This document shows positions 25,479 to 34,242 of a stretch of 64,000 nt of DNA, piece by piece. Location: positions 1,356,001 through 1,420,000 of the forward strand of contig NZ_CP054916.1 in assembly GCF_013364155.1 (NCBI RefSeq), written 5' to 3'. The translations under genes were made by a program, and so were the position numbers. The DNA is from Streptomyces sp. NA02950 (GTDB taxonomy: Bacteria; Actinomycetota; Actinomycetes; Streptomycetales; Streptomycetaceae). The stretch's first letter is position 1. Each line of letters starts with the position of its first letter. The notes below the pieces were generated by a model. It saw only the letters and a program-made list of their open reading frames with translations, made no database searches and was not told the origin of the DNA.

Positions 25479-27584
25479 ATGGATGCCTCCCGAGTCTCCG
25501 CGGCCGTCCACGGGTTCCCGCGGGTACTGGCCCGCAGCCGCCGCTTCGCCCTCGGTGCGCCACGGCACTTCAGCGTCTCGCCGGACGGGGAGCGCGTGCT
25601 GTTCGTCCGCACCGGTGGCGGCACCGATCCGATGAGCCTGCTGTGGCTGCGCGAGGTCGGCAGCTGCGACGGCCCGGACGGGGACGACCGGCTGCTGGCG
25701 GATCCACGGCGGCTGGCGGGCGGCGGCGCGGTCCCGGCGGCCGAACGCGCCCGGCGGGAGCGGGCCCGGGAGCGCTCCGAGGGCGTGGTCGGCTACGCGG
25801 CCGACCGTGACCTGCGGGTCGCGGTGTTCGCCCTGGGAGGGGCGCTGTGGGCGGTGCGCACCGACAGCGGCGCGCCGTTCCCGGTGACGGCCGCGGGTCC
25901 GGTGACCGATCCCCGCCCCTCCCCCGACGGACGGCTGATCGCCTATGTGACCGGCGGCGCGCTGCACGTGGTCGGCCTCGACGGCGGCGGGGACCGGCCG
26001 CTGGCCGTCCCGGAGGAGTCCGAGGTGACGTACGGGCTGTCCGACTACGTCTCCGCCGAGTCCATCGGGCGGCAGCGCGGCCACTGGTGGGCACCGGACG
26101 GGAGCGCCCTGCTGGTCGCCCGGACCGATCCGAGGGCGGTGGGCATCCGCTATCTCACCGATCCGTCGGACCCGGCCCGGCGGCCCCGCACGATGCGCTA
26201 TCCGGCGGCGGGCACGGCCAACGCGGAGGTGTCGCTGCACCTGGTGACGGTGGACGGACGGCGGGCCGAGGTCGACTGGGACCGCGCGGCGTTCGAGTAC
26301 CTGGTCGACGCGGGCTGGGACGCCCACGGTCCGACGGTCACCGTGCAGAGCCGGGACCAGCGCACCGTGCGCACCCTGGCGGTGGACCCGGACACCGGGG
26401 CGACCCGGTTGCTGGCGGAGCGAAGCGATCCGGCGTGGGTACATCTGGTGCCCGGCACCCCGGCCCGTACCGCCTCCGGCGTGTCGGTCGACGTGGTCGA
26501 GCGGAACGACACGCGCGGGCTGCGGATCGGTGAGGCGCTCTCCCCGCCGGGGCTCCAGGTCCACGAGGTGGCCGGGGTGACCGGGGAGCGGGTGCTGTTC
26601 ACCGCGAGCGAGGAGCCGACCGAGCGCCATCTGTGGTCGTACCGGCCCGGCCACGGCTTCGTCCGGCTCAGCGAGGAGCCGGGGGTGCACCACGGCGCGG
26701 CGGGCGGGCCGACGACGGTACTGACGAGCCTGACCCCCGACGGCGGGTCGGTGACCGTGCTGCGGGACGGCGCGCCCGTCGGCCGGATCGCCTCGCTCAC
26801 CGAGGAGCCGGGGCTCTCGGTCGCGCCCCGGCATCTGCGGCTCGGCGAGCGGGATCTGCGCGCCGCGCTGTATCTGCCGTCCTGGTACGAGCCGGGCGCG
26901 CGGCAGCTGCCGGTGCTGCTCGACCCGTACGCCGGTGCGGGGCTCCAGCTGGCGGTGCGCGCCCGCGGCTGGTGGGCGTGTGTGTCCCAGTGGTTCGCCG
27001 AGCACGGCTTCGCGGTGCTGGTCACCGATGGCCGCGGCACTCCGGGGCGCGGTCCGGCGTGGGAGAAGGCGATCCGGGGCGACCGGTTCGGCCCGGTGCT
27101 CCAGGACCAGTTCGACGCGCTGCGCGCGGCCGCCCGGCACTGCCCGGACCTGGACCTCGGACGGGTCGCGATGCGCGGCTGGTCCTTCGGCGGCGCACTG
27201 GCCGCGGCGGCCGTGCTGCACCATCCGGACATCGTGCACGCCGCCGTCGCGGGCGCCGCGCCGACCGACCGGCGGCTGTACGACACGCACTGGGAGGAGC
27301 GCTTCCTCGGCCATCCGGACGAGGAGCCGGAGAACTACACGCGCAACTCCCTGCTCGGCCACGCGCACAAGCTGCGCCGCCCGCTGCTGCTGATCCACGG
27401 GCTCGCGGACGACAATGTGGCCCCCGCCCATATGCTGCGGTTCTCCGCGGAGCTGCTCGCCGCCGGGCGCCCGCACACCGTGCTGCCGCTGCCCTCCTCG
27501 GCCCATCTGCCGGCCGACGAGGCGGTCACCGAGAACCTCCTCCGCTTCCAGCTGGACTTCCTCCGGAAGGCGCTCGCCGTCTGA
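25479..27584 (+). CDS. S9-family prolyl oligopeptidase (DPP-IV-like)
   Basis: A 701-residue serine peptidase. The N-terminal beta-propeller (about 30-440) includes DPP-IV-like SDYVSAESIGRQRGHWWAPD. The C-terminal alpha/beta hydrolase domain (about 450-700) has the triad Ser569 (RGWSFGG), Asp645 (GLADDNV) and His676 (SSAHLP). It removes dipeptides or cuts short peptides after Pro/Ala. No signal peptide is visible, so a cytosolic role in peptide turnover is likely. Start ATG 25479. The paired Glu of the DPP-IV substrate pocket may be the SAES segment near residue 196, but this is tentative. Confidence 0.85.
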   Translation: MDASRVSAAVHGFPRVLARSRRFALGAPRHFSVSPDGERVLFVRTGGGTDPMSLLWLREVGSCDGPDGDDRLLADPRRLAGGGAVPAAERARRERARERSEGVVGYAADRDLRVAVFALGGALWAVRTDSGAPFPVTAAGPVTDPRPSPDGRLIAYVTGGALHVVGLDGGGDRPLAVPEESEVTYGLSDYVSAESIGRQRGHWWAPDGSALLVARTDPRAVGIRYLTDPSDPARRPRTMRYPAAGTANAEVSLHLVTVDGRRAEVDWDRAAFEYLVDAGWDAHGPTVTVQSRDQRTVRTLAVDPDTGATRLLAERSDPAWVHLVPGTPARTASGVSVDVVERNDTRGLRIGEALSPPGLQVHEVAGVTGERVLFTASEEPTERHLWSYRPGHGFVRLSEEPGVHHGAAGGPTTVLTSLTPDGGSVTVLRDGAPVGRIASLTEEPGLSVAPRHLRLGERDLRAALYLPSWYEPGARQLPVLLDPYAGAGLQLAVRARGWWACVSQWFAEHGFAVLVTDGRGTPGRGPAWEKAIRGDRFGPVLQDQFDALRAAARHCPDLDLGRVAMRGWSFGGALAAAAVLHHPDIVHAAVAGAAPTDRRLYDTHWEERFLGHPDEEPENYTRNSLLGHAHKLRRPLLLIHGLADDNVAPAHMLRFSAELLAAGRPHTVLPLPSSAHLPADEAVTENLLRFQLDFLRKALAV

Positions 27585-27668
27585 ACACCACGTCTGAAGG
27601 CCATCTGAACAAGGGGGCCGCCGTCTCCGTATGGAAGGGCGAATCGTCCCCTGACAGGAGGCACCACC

Positions 27669-28196
27669 ATGACGCAGCCGACCAGCACCGGGCGGGGTTC
27701 CACCCGTCGTGCCGTGGTCTCCGCCGCCGGAGCCGCCGGACTCGCCGCCGCGCTCGCCGCATGCGGCAGTGACGACAGCGGGTCGGACAAGCAGGGCGGG
27801 GGCAGTGTTCAGGACTCGGGCTCCGGACAGCCGTCGCAGGGCGGCCAGTCCGGCGCCGACACCGGAGCGAACGACGCCGGCGGAGGCGGCGGCTCGGGCG
27901 GTGGCGGCGGTATGGAACTGGCCAAGACCTCCCAGATCCCCGAAGGCGGGGGCATGGTCTTCAAGGACCACAAGGTGGTGGTGACCCAGCCCAAGGCCGG
28001 GGAGTTCAAGGCGTTCTCCTCGGTCTGCACCCATGCGGGCTGCTCGGTCGGCGATGTGGCCGGCGGGACCATCAACTGCCCGTGTCACAAGAGCAAGTTC
28101 GACATCACCGACGGCAGTGTGAAGGGCGGTCCGGCCACCAAGCCGCTGCCCGGCGCGCAGATCAAGGTGCAGGGAAGCTCCATCTGGATGGCCTGA
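27669..28196 (+). CDS. Rieske [2Fe-2S] protein with Tat/lipoprotein signal
   Basis: A 175-residue exported iron-sulfur protein. The N-terminus has a twin-arginine region (GRGSTRRAVVSAAGAAG) leading into a lipobox-like ALAAC (Cys near 36), so a membrane-anchored lipoprotein is likely. A Gly/Ser/Gln-rich disordered linker (about 38-85) precedes the Rieske domain with ligands CTHAGC and CPCHKS. It is far shorter than cytochrome bc1 Rieske proteins. Such proteins probably carry electrons on the outside of the membrane; the partner is unknown. The ATG follows aggaggcaccacc. The 3' end overlaps the converging hydrolase gene by 35 bases. Confidence 0.85.
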   Translation: MTQPTSTGRGSTRRAVVSAAGAAGLAAALAACGSDDSGSDKQGGGSVQDSGSGQPSQGGQSGADTGANDAGGGGGSGGGGGMELAKTSQIPEGGGMVFKDHKVVVTQPKAGEFKAFSSVCTHAGCSVGDVAGGTINCPCHKSKFDITDGSVKGGPATKPLPGAQIKVQGSSIWMA

Positions 28197-28854
28197 CGGC
28201 CGATCCGCTCCAGTTGGAGATCACCTCGTCGGCCGTGGTGACGGCGGCGACGAGGGCGAGGGTGTTGCGTACCATCGCCGGGGTGTACGAGGCGGGCACC
28301 CCGGCGATCGCATCCTCGGGCACCACCGCCGTATAGCCCAGGTTGACCGCGTCGAAGACGGCGTTGGGGACGGCGATGTTCGCCGACACCCCGCAGATCA
28401 CCAGGGTGCGGCAGCCCAGATTGCGCAGCAGCGCGTCCACCTCGGTCCCGGCGATCGGCGACAGTCCGTGCAGCCGCCGTACCACCAGGTCCTCGGCCGC
28501 GACCGGGACCGGGTCGGCGATGCGCACCGCGTCGCTCCCGATGAGCTGCTGGACCGGCAGCCGTTCGGCGGCCCGGAACAGCCGGGCGTTACGGCTCGCG
28601 CCGCGTCCGTCGGCGCGCCGCTCGGCCACCGCGTGCAGCACCTGGACGCCCGTGTCGTGGGCGGCCGAGACCAGCCGGGCGACACGCCCGAGTACTCCGG
28701 ACTCCTGTGTCACGGCGGCCAGTTCGGGCAGTGCGCTGTCCGGTCCCACCACTCCGCGCTGGCACTCCACGGTCAGCAGCGCGCAGTGTCCGGGCGTCAG
28801 CAGTCCGGCCGAACCGGCTGCCCGTTGGGGTGGTTCGGTTGGGGGTGGGGTCAC
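28162..28854 (-). CDS. Isochorismatase-fold hydrolase, possibly inactive
   Basis: A 230-residue protein of the cysteine hydrolase/isochorismatase fold. Landmarks are TVECQRGVVGP near residue 30 (the family usually has D-x-Q, here E-C-Q), the Lys/Arg region RRLHGLSPIAGTEVDALLRN, and CGVSANIAVPNAVFDAVNLG. In nicotinamidase-like members the position of the second Ala in SANIAV is the nucleophilic Cys. Here it is Ala, so a thiol mechanism is ruled out; isochorismatase-like or no activity is possible. Start taken at GTG 28854. It converges with, and overlaps, the Rieske gene. Confidence 0.7.
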   Translation of the reverse strand: MTPPPTEPPQRAAGSAGLLTPGHCALLTVECQRGVVGPDSALPELAAVTQESGVLGRVARLVSAAHDTGVQVLHAVAERRADGRGASRNARLFRAAERLPVQQLIGSDAVRIADPVPVAAEDLVVRRLHGLSPIAGTEVDALLRNLGCRTLVICGVSANIAVPNAVFDAVNLGYTAVVPEDAIAGVPASYTPAMVRNTLALVAAVTTADEVISNWSGSAVRPSRWSFPAP

Positions 28855-28941
28855 GGCGCGGGAGGCTAGCGCCCCTTGCGGGTGGAAGGAAGAGCCTCCA
28901 TCCTGTGCCGCACCACACCAGCCAGGGAGGTGCCGGAACGG

Positions 28942-29451
28942 ATGGCCGTCACCCAGCGGCGGGGCCGCCGCATCATGATGACCCGTGACGAGCTGGACAC
29001 CTTCCTCACCGGGCAGCGGGTGTGCCGGGTGGCGACGGTGGGCGCGGACGGGCGGCCGCATGTGAGCGCGCTGTGGTTCGGCTGGGACGGCACCGCGCTG
29101 TGGCTGTACTCCCTCACCCGCAGCCGGCGCTGGACTCAGGCGCGCGGCGATCCGCGGATCGCCGTGATCGTCGACGACGGGCACGACTACGGCGAGCTGC
29201 GCGGCGTGGAACTGTCCGGGGAGGCGGTGGCCGTCGGCGAGGCCCCGCGCTCCGGCGCGCCGTGTGCTGAACTCAACACGCCGGAGCGGTTGTTCGCCGC
29301 GAAGTACTTCGGGCTGGACGCCATGCCGTACGACGGCCGCCACGCCTGGCTGCGGCTGATTCCGGACAGGATCGTCTCGTGGGACTTCCGCAAGCTTCCC
29401 GGAGACCGGCCGGGGAGCACTTCCGGAGACCGGCCGGGGAGCGGGGGCTGA
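28942..29451 (+). CDS. PPOX-class F420-dependent oxidoreductase-like protein
   Basis: A 169-residue split-beta-barrel flavin/F420-binding protein. It shows MMTRDELDTFLTGQRVCRVA and VGADGRPHVSALWFGWDGTAL, typical of pyridoxamine-phosphate-oxidase-like F420 reductases that act on quinones, tetrapyrroles or drugs. The start ATG 28942 has gggagg eleven bases upstream; ATG 28975 is possible. The extreme C-terminus repeats GDRPGS twice, encoded by a ~22-base direct duplication near 29398-29445. Cofactor specificity (F420 versus FMN) cannot be settled from sequence alone. Confidence 0.75.
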   Translation: MAVTQRRGRRIMMTRDELDTFLTGQRVCRVATVGADGRPHVSALWFGWDGTALWLYSLTRSRRWTQARGDPRIAVIVDDGHDYGELRGVELSGEAVAVGEAPRSGAPCAELNTPERLFAAKYFGLDAMPYDGRHAWLRLIPDRIVSWDFRKLPGDRPGSTSGDRPGSGG

Positions 29452-29467
29452 GCGGCCCGCGGCCAGA

Positions 29468-30376
29468 TCAGTCGCCGATCTTCTCCCCCACCGAGCGCAG
29501 CACCTCGACGGACGCGCGGATCGAGGGCCTGCGGTCGGCGTCGGCCCGCCAGATCGCGTAGATGTGCCGCAGCATCGTGGGCGGGCTGACCGGCACCATC
29601 CGCACCCCCGGCGGCACCGGGCCACGGCCCAGCCGGGGCACCACGGCGACCCCGAGCCCGGCGGCGATCAGCGCGAGCTGGCTGTGGTGCTCCCGCGCCG
29701 TGTGCCGGATCCGGGGCTCGATGCCCTTGCTGCGCAGGGTCACCATCAGCCAGTCGTGGCAGAACCCGCCCTTCGGCCAGGAGATCCACTCGTCCTCGAC
29801 GAAGTCCTCCGGCTCGACCGCGAACCGGTCGGCGAAGGGGTGGCCCTCGGGCATCGCCACATCCACCGGGTCGTCCATCAGCGGTGCCTTGACCAGCCCG
29901 TCGGGCATCGGCAGCGGCTTGTTGTACCAGTCCAGGACCACCGCGACGTCGATGTCGCCGCGCACCACCGCAGGCACCGACTCGTCCGGCTCCATCTCCT
30001 GCAACCGGGCGCGCAGCTGGGGGTGCTCGGTGCGCATCCGGGCCAGCGCCTCGGGGAAGAGGCCGCGGACGGCGGTGGGGAAGGCGCCGAGCAGCAGCTC
30101 GCCCACGGCGTGTCCGCGCTGGGCCTCCAGATCCGACTGGGCCAGCTCCACCTGGGAGAGGATGCGCGCCGCATGGTCGGAGAGGAGTCTTCCGGCGTCG
30201 GTCAGGCGCACTCCGCGGCCGTTCTTGGCGAGGAGCTGCTGACCGGTCTCCCGCTCCAGCTTCGACAGCTGCTGGGAGACGGCGGAGGTGGTGACGTGCA
30301 GCCCTTCGGCCGCGCCGCTCACGGAGCCGTGGCGAGCCACGGCGTGGAGGGTCCGTAGGCGATCCAGGTTCAACAT
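29468..30376 (-). CDS. LysR-family regulator
   Basis: A 302-residue LysR protein with an N-terminal winged helix (about 1-60, LDRLRTLHAVARHGSVSGAA then TTSAVSQQLSKLERETG) and a periplasmic-binding-like effector domain (about 90-290). It is transcribed divergently from an EamA exporter 74 bases away and probably controls that gene. Effector unknown. Start ATG 30376. Confidence 0.85.
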   Translation of the reverse strand: MLNLDRLRTLHAVARHGSVSGAAEGLHVTTSAVSQQLSKLERETGQQLLAKNGRGVRLTDAGRLLSDHAARILSQVELAQSDLEAQRGHAVGELLLGAFPTAVRGLFPEALARMRTEHPQLRARLQEMEPDESVPAVVRGDIDVAVVLDWYNKPLPMPDGLVKAPLMDDPVDVAMPEGHPFADRFAVEPEDFVEDEWISWPKGGFCHDWLMVTLRSKGIEPRIRHTAREHHSQLALIAAGLGVAVVPRLGRGPVPPGVRMVPVSPPTMLRHIYAIWRADADRRPSIRASVEVLRSVGEKIGD

Positions 30377-30450
30377 ATAAGCAATGCTACGCGATGCCTC
30401 GCACAGAATCTCGCTTGTTCTAAGAGGTTCGCGTGCCTCATGGTGTTGCC

Positions 30451-31431
30451 ATGACCACAGCGCCCGCCCCGACGACCGCCCCCGCCCCGGTGGTCCCGGC
30501 CCCCTCCCCCGCTCCGCACCGCCCGCTGCTCGACTGGCGGATCCGGTTCGGTGTGCTCTCCCTGATCTGGGGCTTCAGCTTCCTGTTCATCAAGGTCGGC
30601 AACGAGGCGTTCGCGCCGCTCTACGTCACGCTGGGGCGGATGCTGTTCGGCACGGCCGTCCTGTTCGCGGTCCTGGCGGTGAAGCGGGAGCGGCTGCCGC
30701 GCGGAGTGCGGGTGTGGGGGCATCTGGCGGTGTCCGCCTTCTTTCTCAACGCCCTTCCGTTCTCGCTGTTCGCCTACGCCGAGCTGACCATCCCCTCGAC
30801 CCTCGCGGGGATCTGCAACGCGGCTTCGCCCCTGTGGGCCATGCTGCTCGCCGTGGTCGTGGTCTCCGACGACCGGCCGACCCGCCAGCGGGTCGCGGGC
30901 CTCGGCCTCGGTTTTGTCGGCGTGTTGATCGTACTCGGCGCCTGGCAGGGGTTCTCCGGGCAGGACCCGCTGGGCACCGTGCTGGCGCTCGTGGCCTCGG
31001 CGAGCTACGCGGTGGGCTGGCAGTACGTCCGCCGCACCCTGGGCGGCGCGGGCGGTTCGCACCTGTCGAAGTCCGGCACCCAGCTGCTGCTGGGCACGGT
31101 GCAACTCGCCGTGGTCGCCCCGGTGTTCGCGCCGACGCCCGGTTCGTTCCCCGCACTGCCGCTGCTGTCGGTGCTCGCCCTCGGCGCGCTGGGCACCGGG
31201 GTGGCGTTCCTGATCCAGTACGGCCTGGTCGAGGAGGTCGGCCCGACGACCGCGATGATGGTGACGTACTTCGTCCCGGTGATCGCCACCGCCGCCGGTG
31301 TGGCGATCCTCGGCGAACACCTCACCTGGAACACACCGGTGGGCGCGCTGGTGGTGCTCGCGGGCGCGGCGCTGACCCAGAGCGGGACACGAAGGCCGCG
31401 CGCGCCGCGCACGAAGATCCCTCGGACCTGA
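30451..31431 (+). CDS. EamA/DMT-superfamily transporter
   Basis: A 326-residue inner-membrane protein with about ten helices arranged as two EamA repeats (FGVLSLIWGFSFLFIKVG and LGTVLALVASASYAVGWQYV open the two halves). The family exports amino acids, metabolites or toxic compounds by drug/metabolite exchange. A Pro/Ala-rich cytosolic N-terminus precedes helix 1. Its divergent LysR neighbour is the probable regulator. The ATG at 30451 is used; a GTG at 30433 is in frame. Substrate cannot be inferred. Confidence 0.8.
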   Translation: MTTAPAPTTAPAPVVPAPSPAPHRPLLDWRIRFGVLSLIWGFSFLFIKVGNEAFAPLYVTLGRMLFGTAVLFAVLAVKRERLPRGVRVWGHLAVSAFFLNALPFSLFAYAELTIPSTLAGICNAASPLWAMLLAVVVVSDDRPTRQRVAGLGLGFVGVLIVLGAWQGFSGQDPLGTVLALVASASYAVGWQYVRRTLGGAGGSHLSKSGTQLLLGTVQLAVVAPVFAPTPGSFPALPLLSVLALGALGTGVAFLIQYGLVEEVGPTTAMMVTYFVPVIATAAGVAILGEHLTWNTPVGALVVLAGAALTQSGTRRPRAPRTKIPRT

Positions 31432-31504
31432 TCCGCCCTGATCCGCACGGGCGCGCCACGCGAAGAGCCCCCGGCCCCGACCCGTCGGCCGTACCGCCGC
31501 CCAC

Positions 31505-32839
31505 TCAGTCATAGCGCCCCGCCGGGGCCGGTCCGGTCGCCGCCGCCAGCGCGTCCGCGACGGGGCCGATGTCCCGCATGCTCAGCGGTGAGACCGTCAG
31601 CCGCACCCCCTGCGGCGAGGCCAGCCGGAACCGCGCCCCGGGCGCGACCGCCCAGCCCGCCTGGAGCAGCCGGGCCACCGCGCCGGTCTCGTCGGCGACC
31701 GGCACCCACACATTCATCCCGCTGCGGCCGTGGGCGGCGATCCCCCGCTCCCGCAGGGCCCGCACCAGCGCCTCGCGCCGCTCGCCGTACGACGCCGCGA
31801 CCGCCTGGGGATCCACCGCCCCGGCGCGCCAGAGCTCGACCACCGCTTCCTGCAACAGATGGCTGACCCAGCCGGGGCCCAGCCGCTGACGGCCGCGCAC
31901 CCGGTCCAGCGTGACGTCGTCGCCGGTCAGCACGGCGAGTCGCAGATCGGGACCGTACGCCTTGGCGGTGGAGCGGACCAGCACCCAGTGCTCGGTGCCG
32001 CCCGCGAGAGGGTGCAGCGGCAGATCCACGATGCCGTGGCCGTGGTCGTCCTCGATCAGCAGCACCTGGGGGTAACCGGCGAGGACGTCGCGCAGTTCAC
32101 GCGCGCGCCCGGCACCGATCGCCGCGCCCGTCGGATTCTGCGCCCGGTCGGTGACGACCAGCGCCCGCACCCCCTGGCGCAGCGCCCACTCGACCCGTTC
32201 GGGCAGCGGCCCGTCGTCGTCGACCCCGACGGGGACGGCGCGCAGTCCGAGCGCCGGGATGATGTCGAGCAGACTGCCCCAGCCGGGGTCCTCGACCGCG
32301 ACCGCGTCACCGGGCCGGAGATGCGCGGTGAGCACGCGCTCGATGGCGTCGAGCGAGCCGGAGGTGACGGCGACGGGCCCACCGGGCACGCCGTCCGCGT
32401 CCAGGGCGGCGCGGGCCCGCTCGGCGAGTCCGGGAGCGACGTCCGGCGCACCGTAGAGCGTCGGCCGCTCGGCCGCACGCGCGGCGGCCGCGGTGAGCGC
32501 CTCGCCGAGCGGGGGCAGCAGTGCGGGATCGGGGTTGCCCGTCCCCAGGTCGCGCGCGCCCGCGGCCTCGACCCGGATCCACTCGCGGGGTGTGCTGGCG
32601 GGGCGCGGGCGCACCCGGCTCCCCCGGCGGCCCGCCGTCTCGATCACGCCCCGTTCGCGCAGCACGCGATAGGCGGCCGCGACGGTATGGGGATTCACCC
32701 CCAGCCGTTCCGCCAACTCCCGCAGGGGCGGCAGCAGTTGACCCGGTGACAGCTCACCGGTACCGACCGCGCGCTCCACACTGGCCGCGATCTCCGCTGC
32801 GCGGCGGCCTTCGATCGGATATTCTCCTAGCACAAACAC
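31505..32839 (-). CDS. MocR-type GntR regulator with aminotransferase domain
   Basis: A 444-residue MocR/PdxR-like protein. The GntR winged helix is at about 10-75 (LPPLRELAERLGVNPHTVAA) and the fold-type I aminotransferase-like domain at about 95-435. The PLP-binding Lys is likely in LVRSTAKAYGPDLRLA, and NPTGAAI carries the usual NPTG. Such proteins sense PLP or amino acids and often control B6 genes. It lies back to back with a PNPOx-like flavin protein, which fits. Start GTG 32839 immediately adjoins a perfect 14-base palindrome, so autoregulation is likely. Confidence 0.85.
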   Translation of the reverse strand: MFVLGEYPIEGRRAAEIAASVERAVGTGELSPGQLLPPLRELAERLGVNPHTVAAAYRVLRERGVIETAGRRGSRVRPRPASTPREWIRVEAAGARDLGTGNPDPALLPPLGEALTAAAARAAERPTLYGAPDVAPGLAERARAALDADGVPGGPVAVTSGSLDAIERVLTAHLRPGDAVAVEDPGWGSLLDIIPALGLRAVPVGVDDDGPLPERVEWALRQGVRALVVTDRAQNPTGAAIGAGRARELRDVLAGYPQVLLIEDDHGHGIVDLPLHPLAGGTEHWVLVRSTAKAYGPDLRLAVLTGDDVTLDRVRGRQRLGPGWVSHLLQEAVVELWRAGAVDPQAVAASYGERREALVRALRERGIAAHGRSGMNVWVPVADETGAVARLLQAGWAVAPGARFRLASPQGVRLTVSPLSMRDIGPVADALAAATGPAPAGRYD

Positions 32840-32843
32840 TATT

Positions 32844-32857
32844 TTGCACTAGTGCAA
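32844..32857. promoter_or_regulatory. Palindrome between MocR and PNPOx-like genes
   Basis: ttgcactagtgcaa is a perfect dyad in the 30-base gap between divergent starts, 5 bases from the MocR GTG. On the minus strand a second half-site, atagtg, follows (taGTGcaaaatAGTG), giving the direct-repeat arrangement MocR proteins often use. Confidence 0.6.
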
Positions 32858-32869
32858 TGGAGGGTGCAC

Positions 32870-33568
32870 ATGTCCGCGACCACCTCCCCGGACGCCTCCC
32901 CGGACGCCTACGCGGCCACCGACCGGACCGTGCCGACCCGTGCCCGCGAACGCGCCTCGTACGACCGCGAGGTGGTGCACGCGATCCTCGACGAGGGCTA
33001 TGTCTGCCACCTGGGCTTCATACGCGGCGGCGCGCCCGTCGTCCTGCCGACCCTCTACGGACGGGTCGGTGAGAGTCTCTACGTCCACGGCTCCACCGGC
33101 TCCCGCCCGCTGCGGACCGCGGCGGCCGAGCGGCCCGGCGACGAGGAGCCGGGGCTGCCGGTGTGCCTCACCGTGACCCATGTGGACGGCCTGGTGCTGG
33201 CCCGCTCGGCGTTCCACCACTCCATCAACTACCGCTCGGTGGTGGTGTACGGCACCGCCCGGCCGGTCATCGACCCGGTCGACCGCGCCGCCGCCCTCGA
33301 CGCGCTGGTGGACCACGTACTGCCCGGCCGCGCCGCCGACTCCCGCCGCGCCAACGCCAAGGAACTGGCCGCCACCGCCGTACTGCGCCTCGACCTCGCC
33401 GAGGTCTCCGCCAAGATCCGTACCGGCGGACCCGATGACGATCCCGAGGACGTGGCGCTCCCCTACTGGAGCGGTGTGCTGCCCGTCGCACCCGCCTACG
33501 GCGCGCCGGTGCCCGCCGACGACCTCGCGCCCGACACGCCCGTGCCCGGCTACCTCATCCGGCACTGA
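32870..33568 (+). CDS. Pyridoxamine 5'-phosphate oxidase family protein (NimA-like)
   Basis: A 232-residue flavin-binding split-barrel protein. It has YDREVVHAILDEGYVCHLGF and LYGRVGESLYVHGSTGSRPL in the nitroimidazole-resistance/FMN-binding pattern. The real B6 oxidase activity is unproven; many relatives only bind flavin. It is divergent from the MocR regulator and likely its target. ATG 32870 has ggaggg five bases upstream. The next reading frame starts with a truncated sibling sequence and then mobile-element debris. Confidence 0.8.
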   Translation: MSATTSPDASPDAYAATDRTVPTRARERASYDREVVHAILDEGYVCHLGFIRGGAPVVLPTLYGRVGESLYVHGSTGSRPLRTAAAERPGDEEPGLPVCLTVTHVDGLVLARSAFHHSINYRSVVVYGTARPVIDPVDRAAALDALVDHVLPGRAADSRRANAKELAATAVLRLDLAEVSAKIRTGGPDDDPEDVALPYWSGVLPVAPAYGAPVPADDLAPDTPVPGYLIRH

Positions 33569-33591
33569 CCGGCCCGGGAAGGAGACCGCCC

Positions 33592-34102
33592 GTGCTCATC
33601 CACCCCTGGGACGCCCAGTTGTACGGCGGGCGGGACGGCACGGCCCGTACGCACGCCGGGGAGATCCAGGAAGCCGGGGGCTGGCGGGACTTCACCGAGG
33701 TCCGCGAGGAGCCGGCGGCCCGGCTGGACGCGCGCGTGGACGACGGGGGACGGGCCGAAGGCGTTGTTCGACGCGGCGGCGGGCTGGCTGCTGGAGGGCC
33801 GGGTGCTGCTGCCCGGGGGCGGGCCGTCTGTCTCGGCTGGTGGGTACGGTGCGGGAGGCGGCGAACCAGCGGCTGCGGGACACCCTGTCGGCCGGGCGCA
33901 GGATGTGCACCCGCTACATGGACGTCGCCGTCGCTCAACTGCGCGGCGACGGCTTCGAGATCCGCAACGAGGACGTCGCCCGCCTGTCCCCGTCCGTCGC
34001 GCCACCACATCAACGTGCTCGGCCGGTACTCCTCCCAGCTACCCGACCTGCCCGGGTAGTCTGCGACCCCTGCGCGCCCCGGACGCCGAGGACATCGTGT
34101 GA
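33592..34102 (+). pseudogene. Tn3-family transposase relic fused to an FMN-binding start
   Basis: A GTG at 33592 (after ggaaggagacc) opens VLIHPWDA, the start of an FMN-binding_2 regulator, then breaks off. What follows is scrambled Tn3 transposase: LDARVDDGGR, then in another frame FDAAAGWLLEGRVLLPG, then RLVGTVREAANQRLRDTLSA, then HINVLGRYSSQLPDLPG and GSLRPLRAPDA, the last two from the far C-terminus. At least three frame changes and a deletion of most of the catalytic core are needed to relate these to a ~1000-residue transposase. It is non-functional. It marks the left side of a relic mobile patch containing the DUF2243 and CtaG genes. Confidence 0.7.
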
Positions 34103-34103
34103 T

Positions 34104-34133
34104 CCCAGGGCGCGGCTGCCCAGGGCGCGGCTG
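34104..34133. repeat. 15-base tandem duplication
   Basis: cccagggcgcggctg occurs twice head to tail, just after the transposase relic. It looks like slippage or a repair scar. Confidence 0.85.
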
Positions 34134-34242
34134 CGGTTGAGCCGCATGGCGGGCACGCGGCGCGCGTGGGCGCGGCGAAGAGGGGAACCTGCGGCTGAGG
34201 CACTTCCAGCAGACCCCCAGCCAGCAGGAGCGGAGACGAGCG

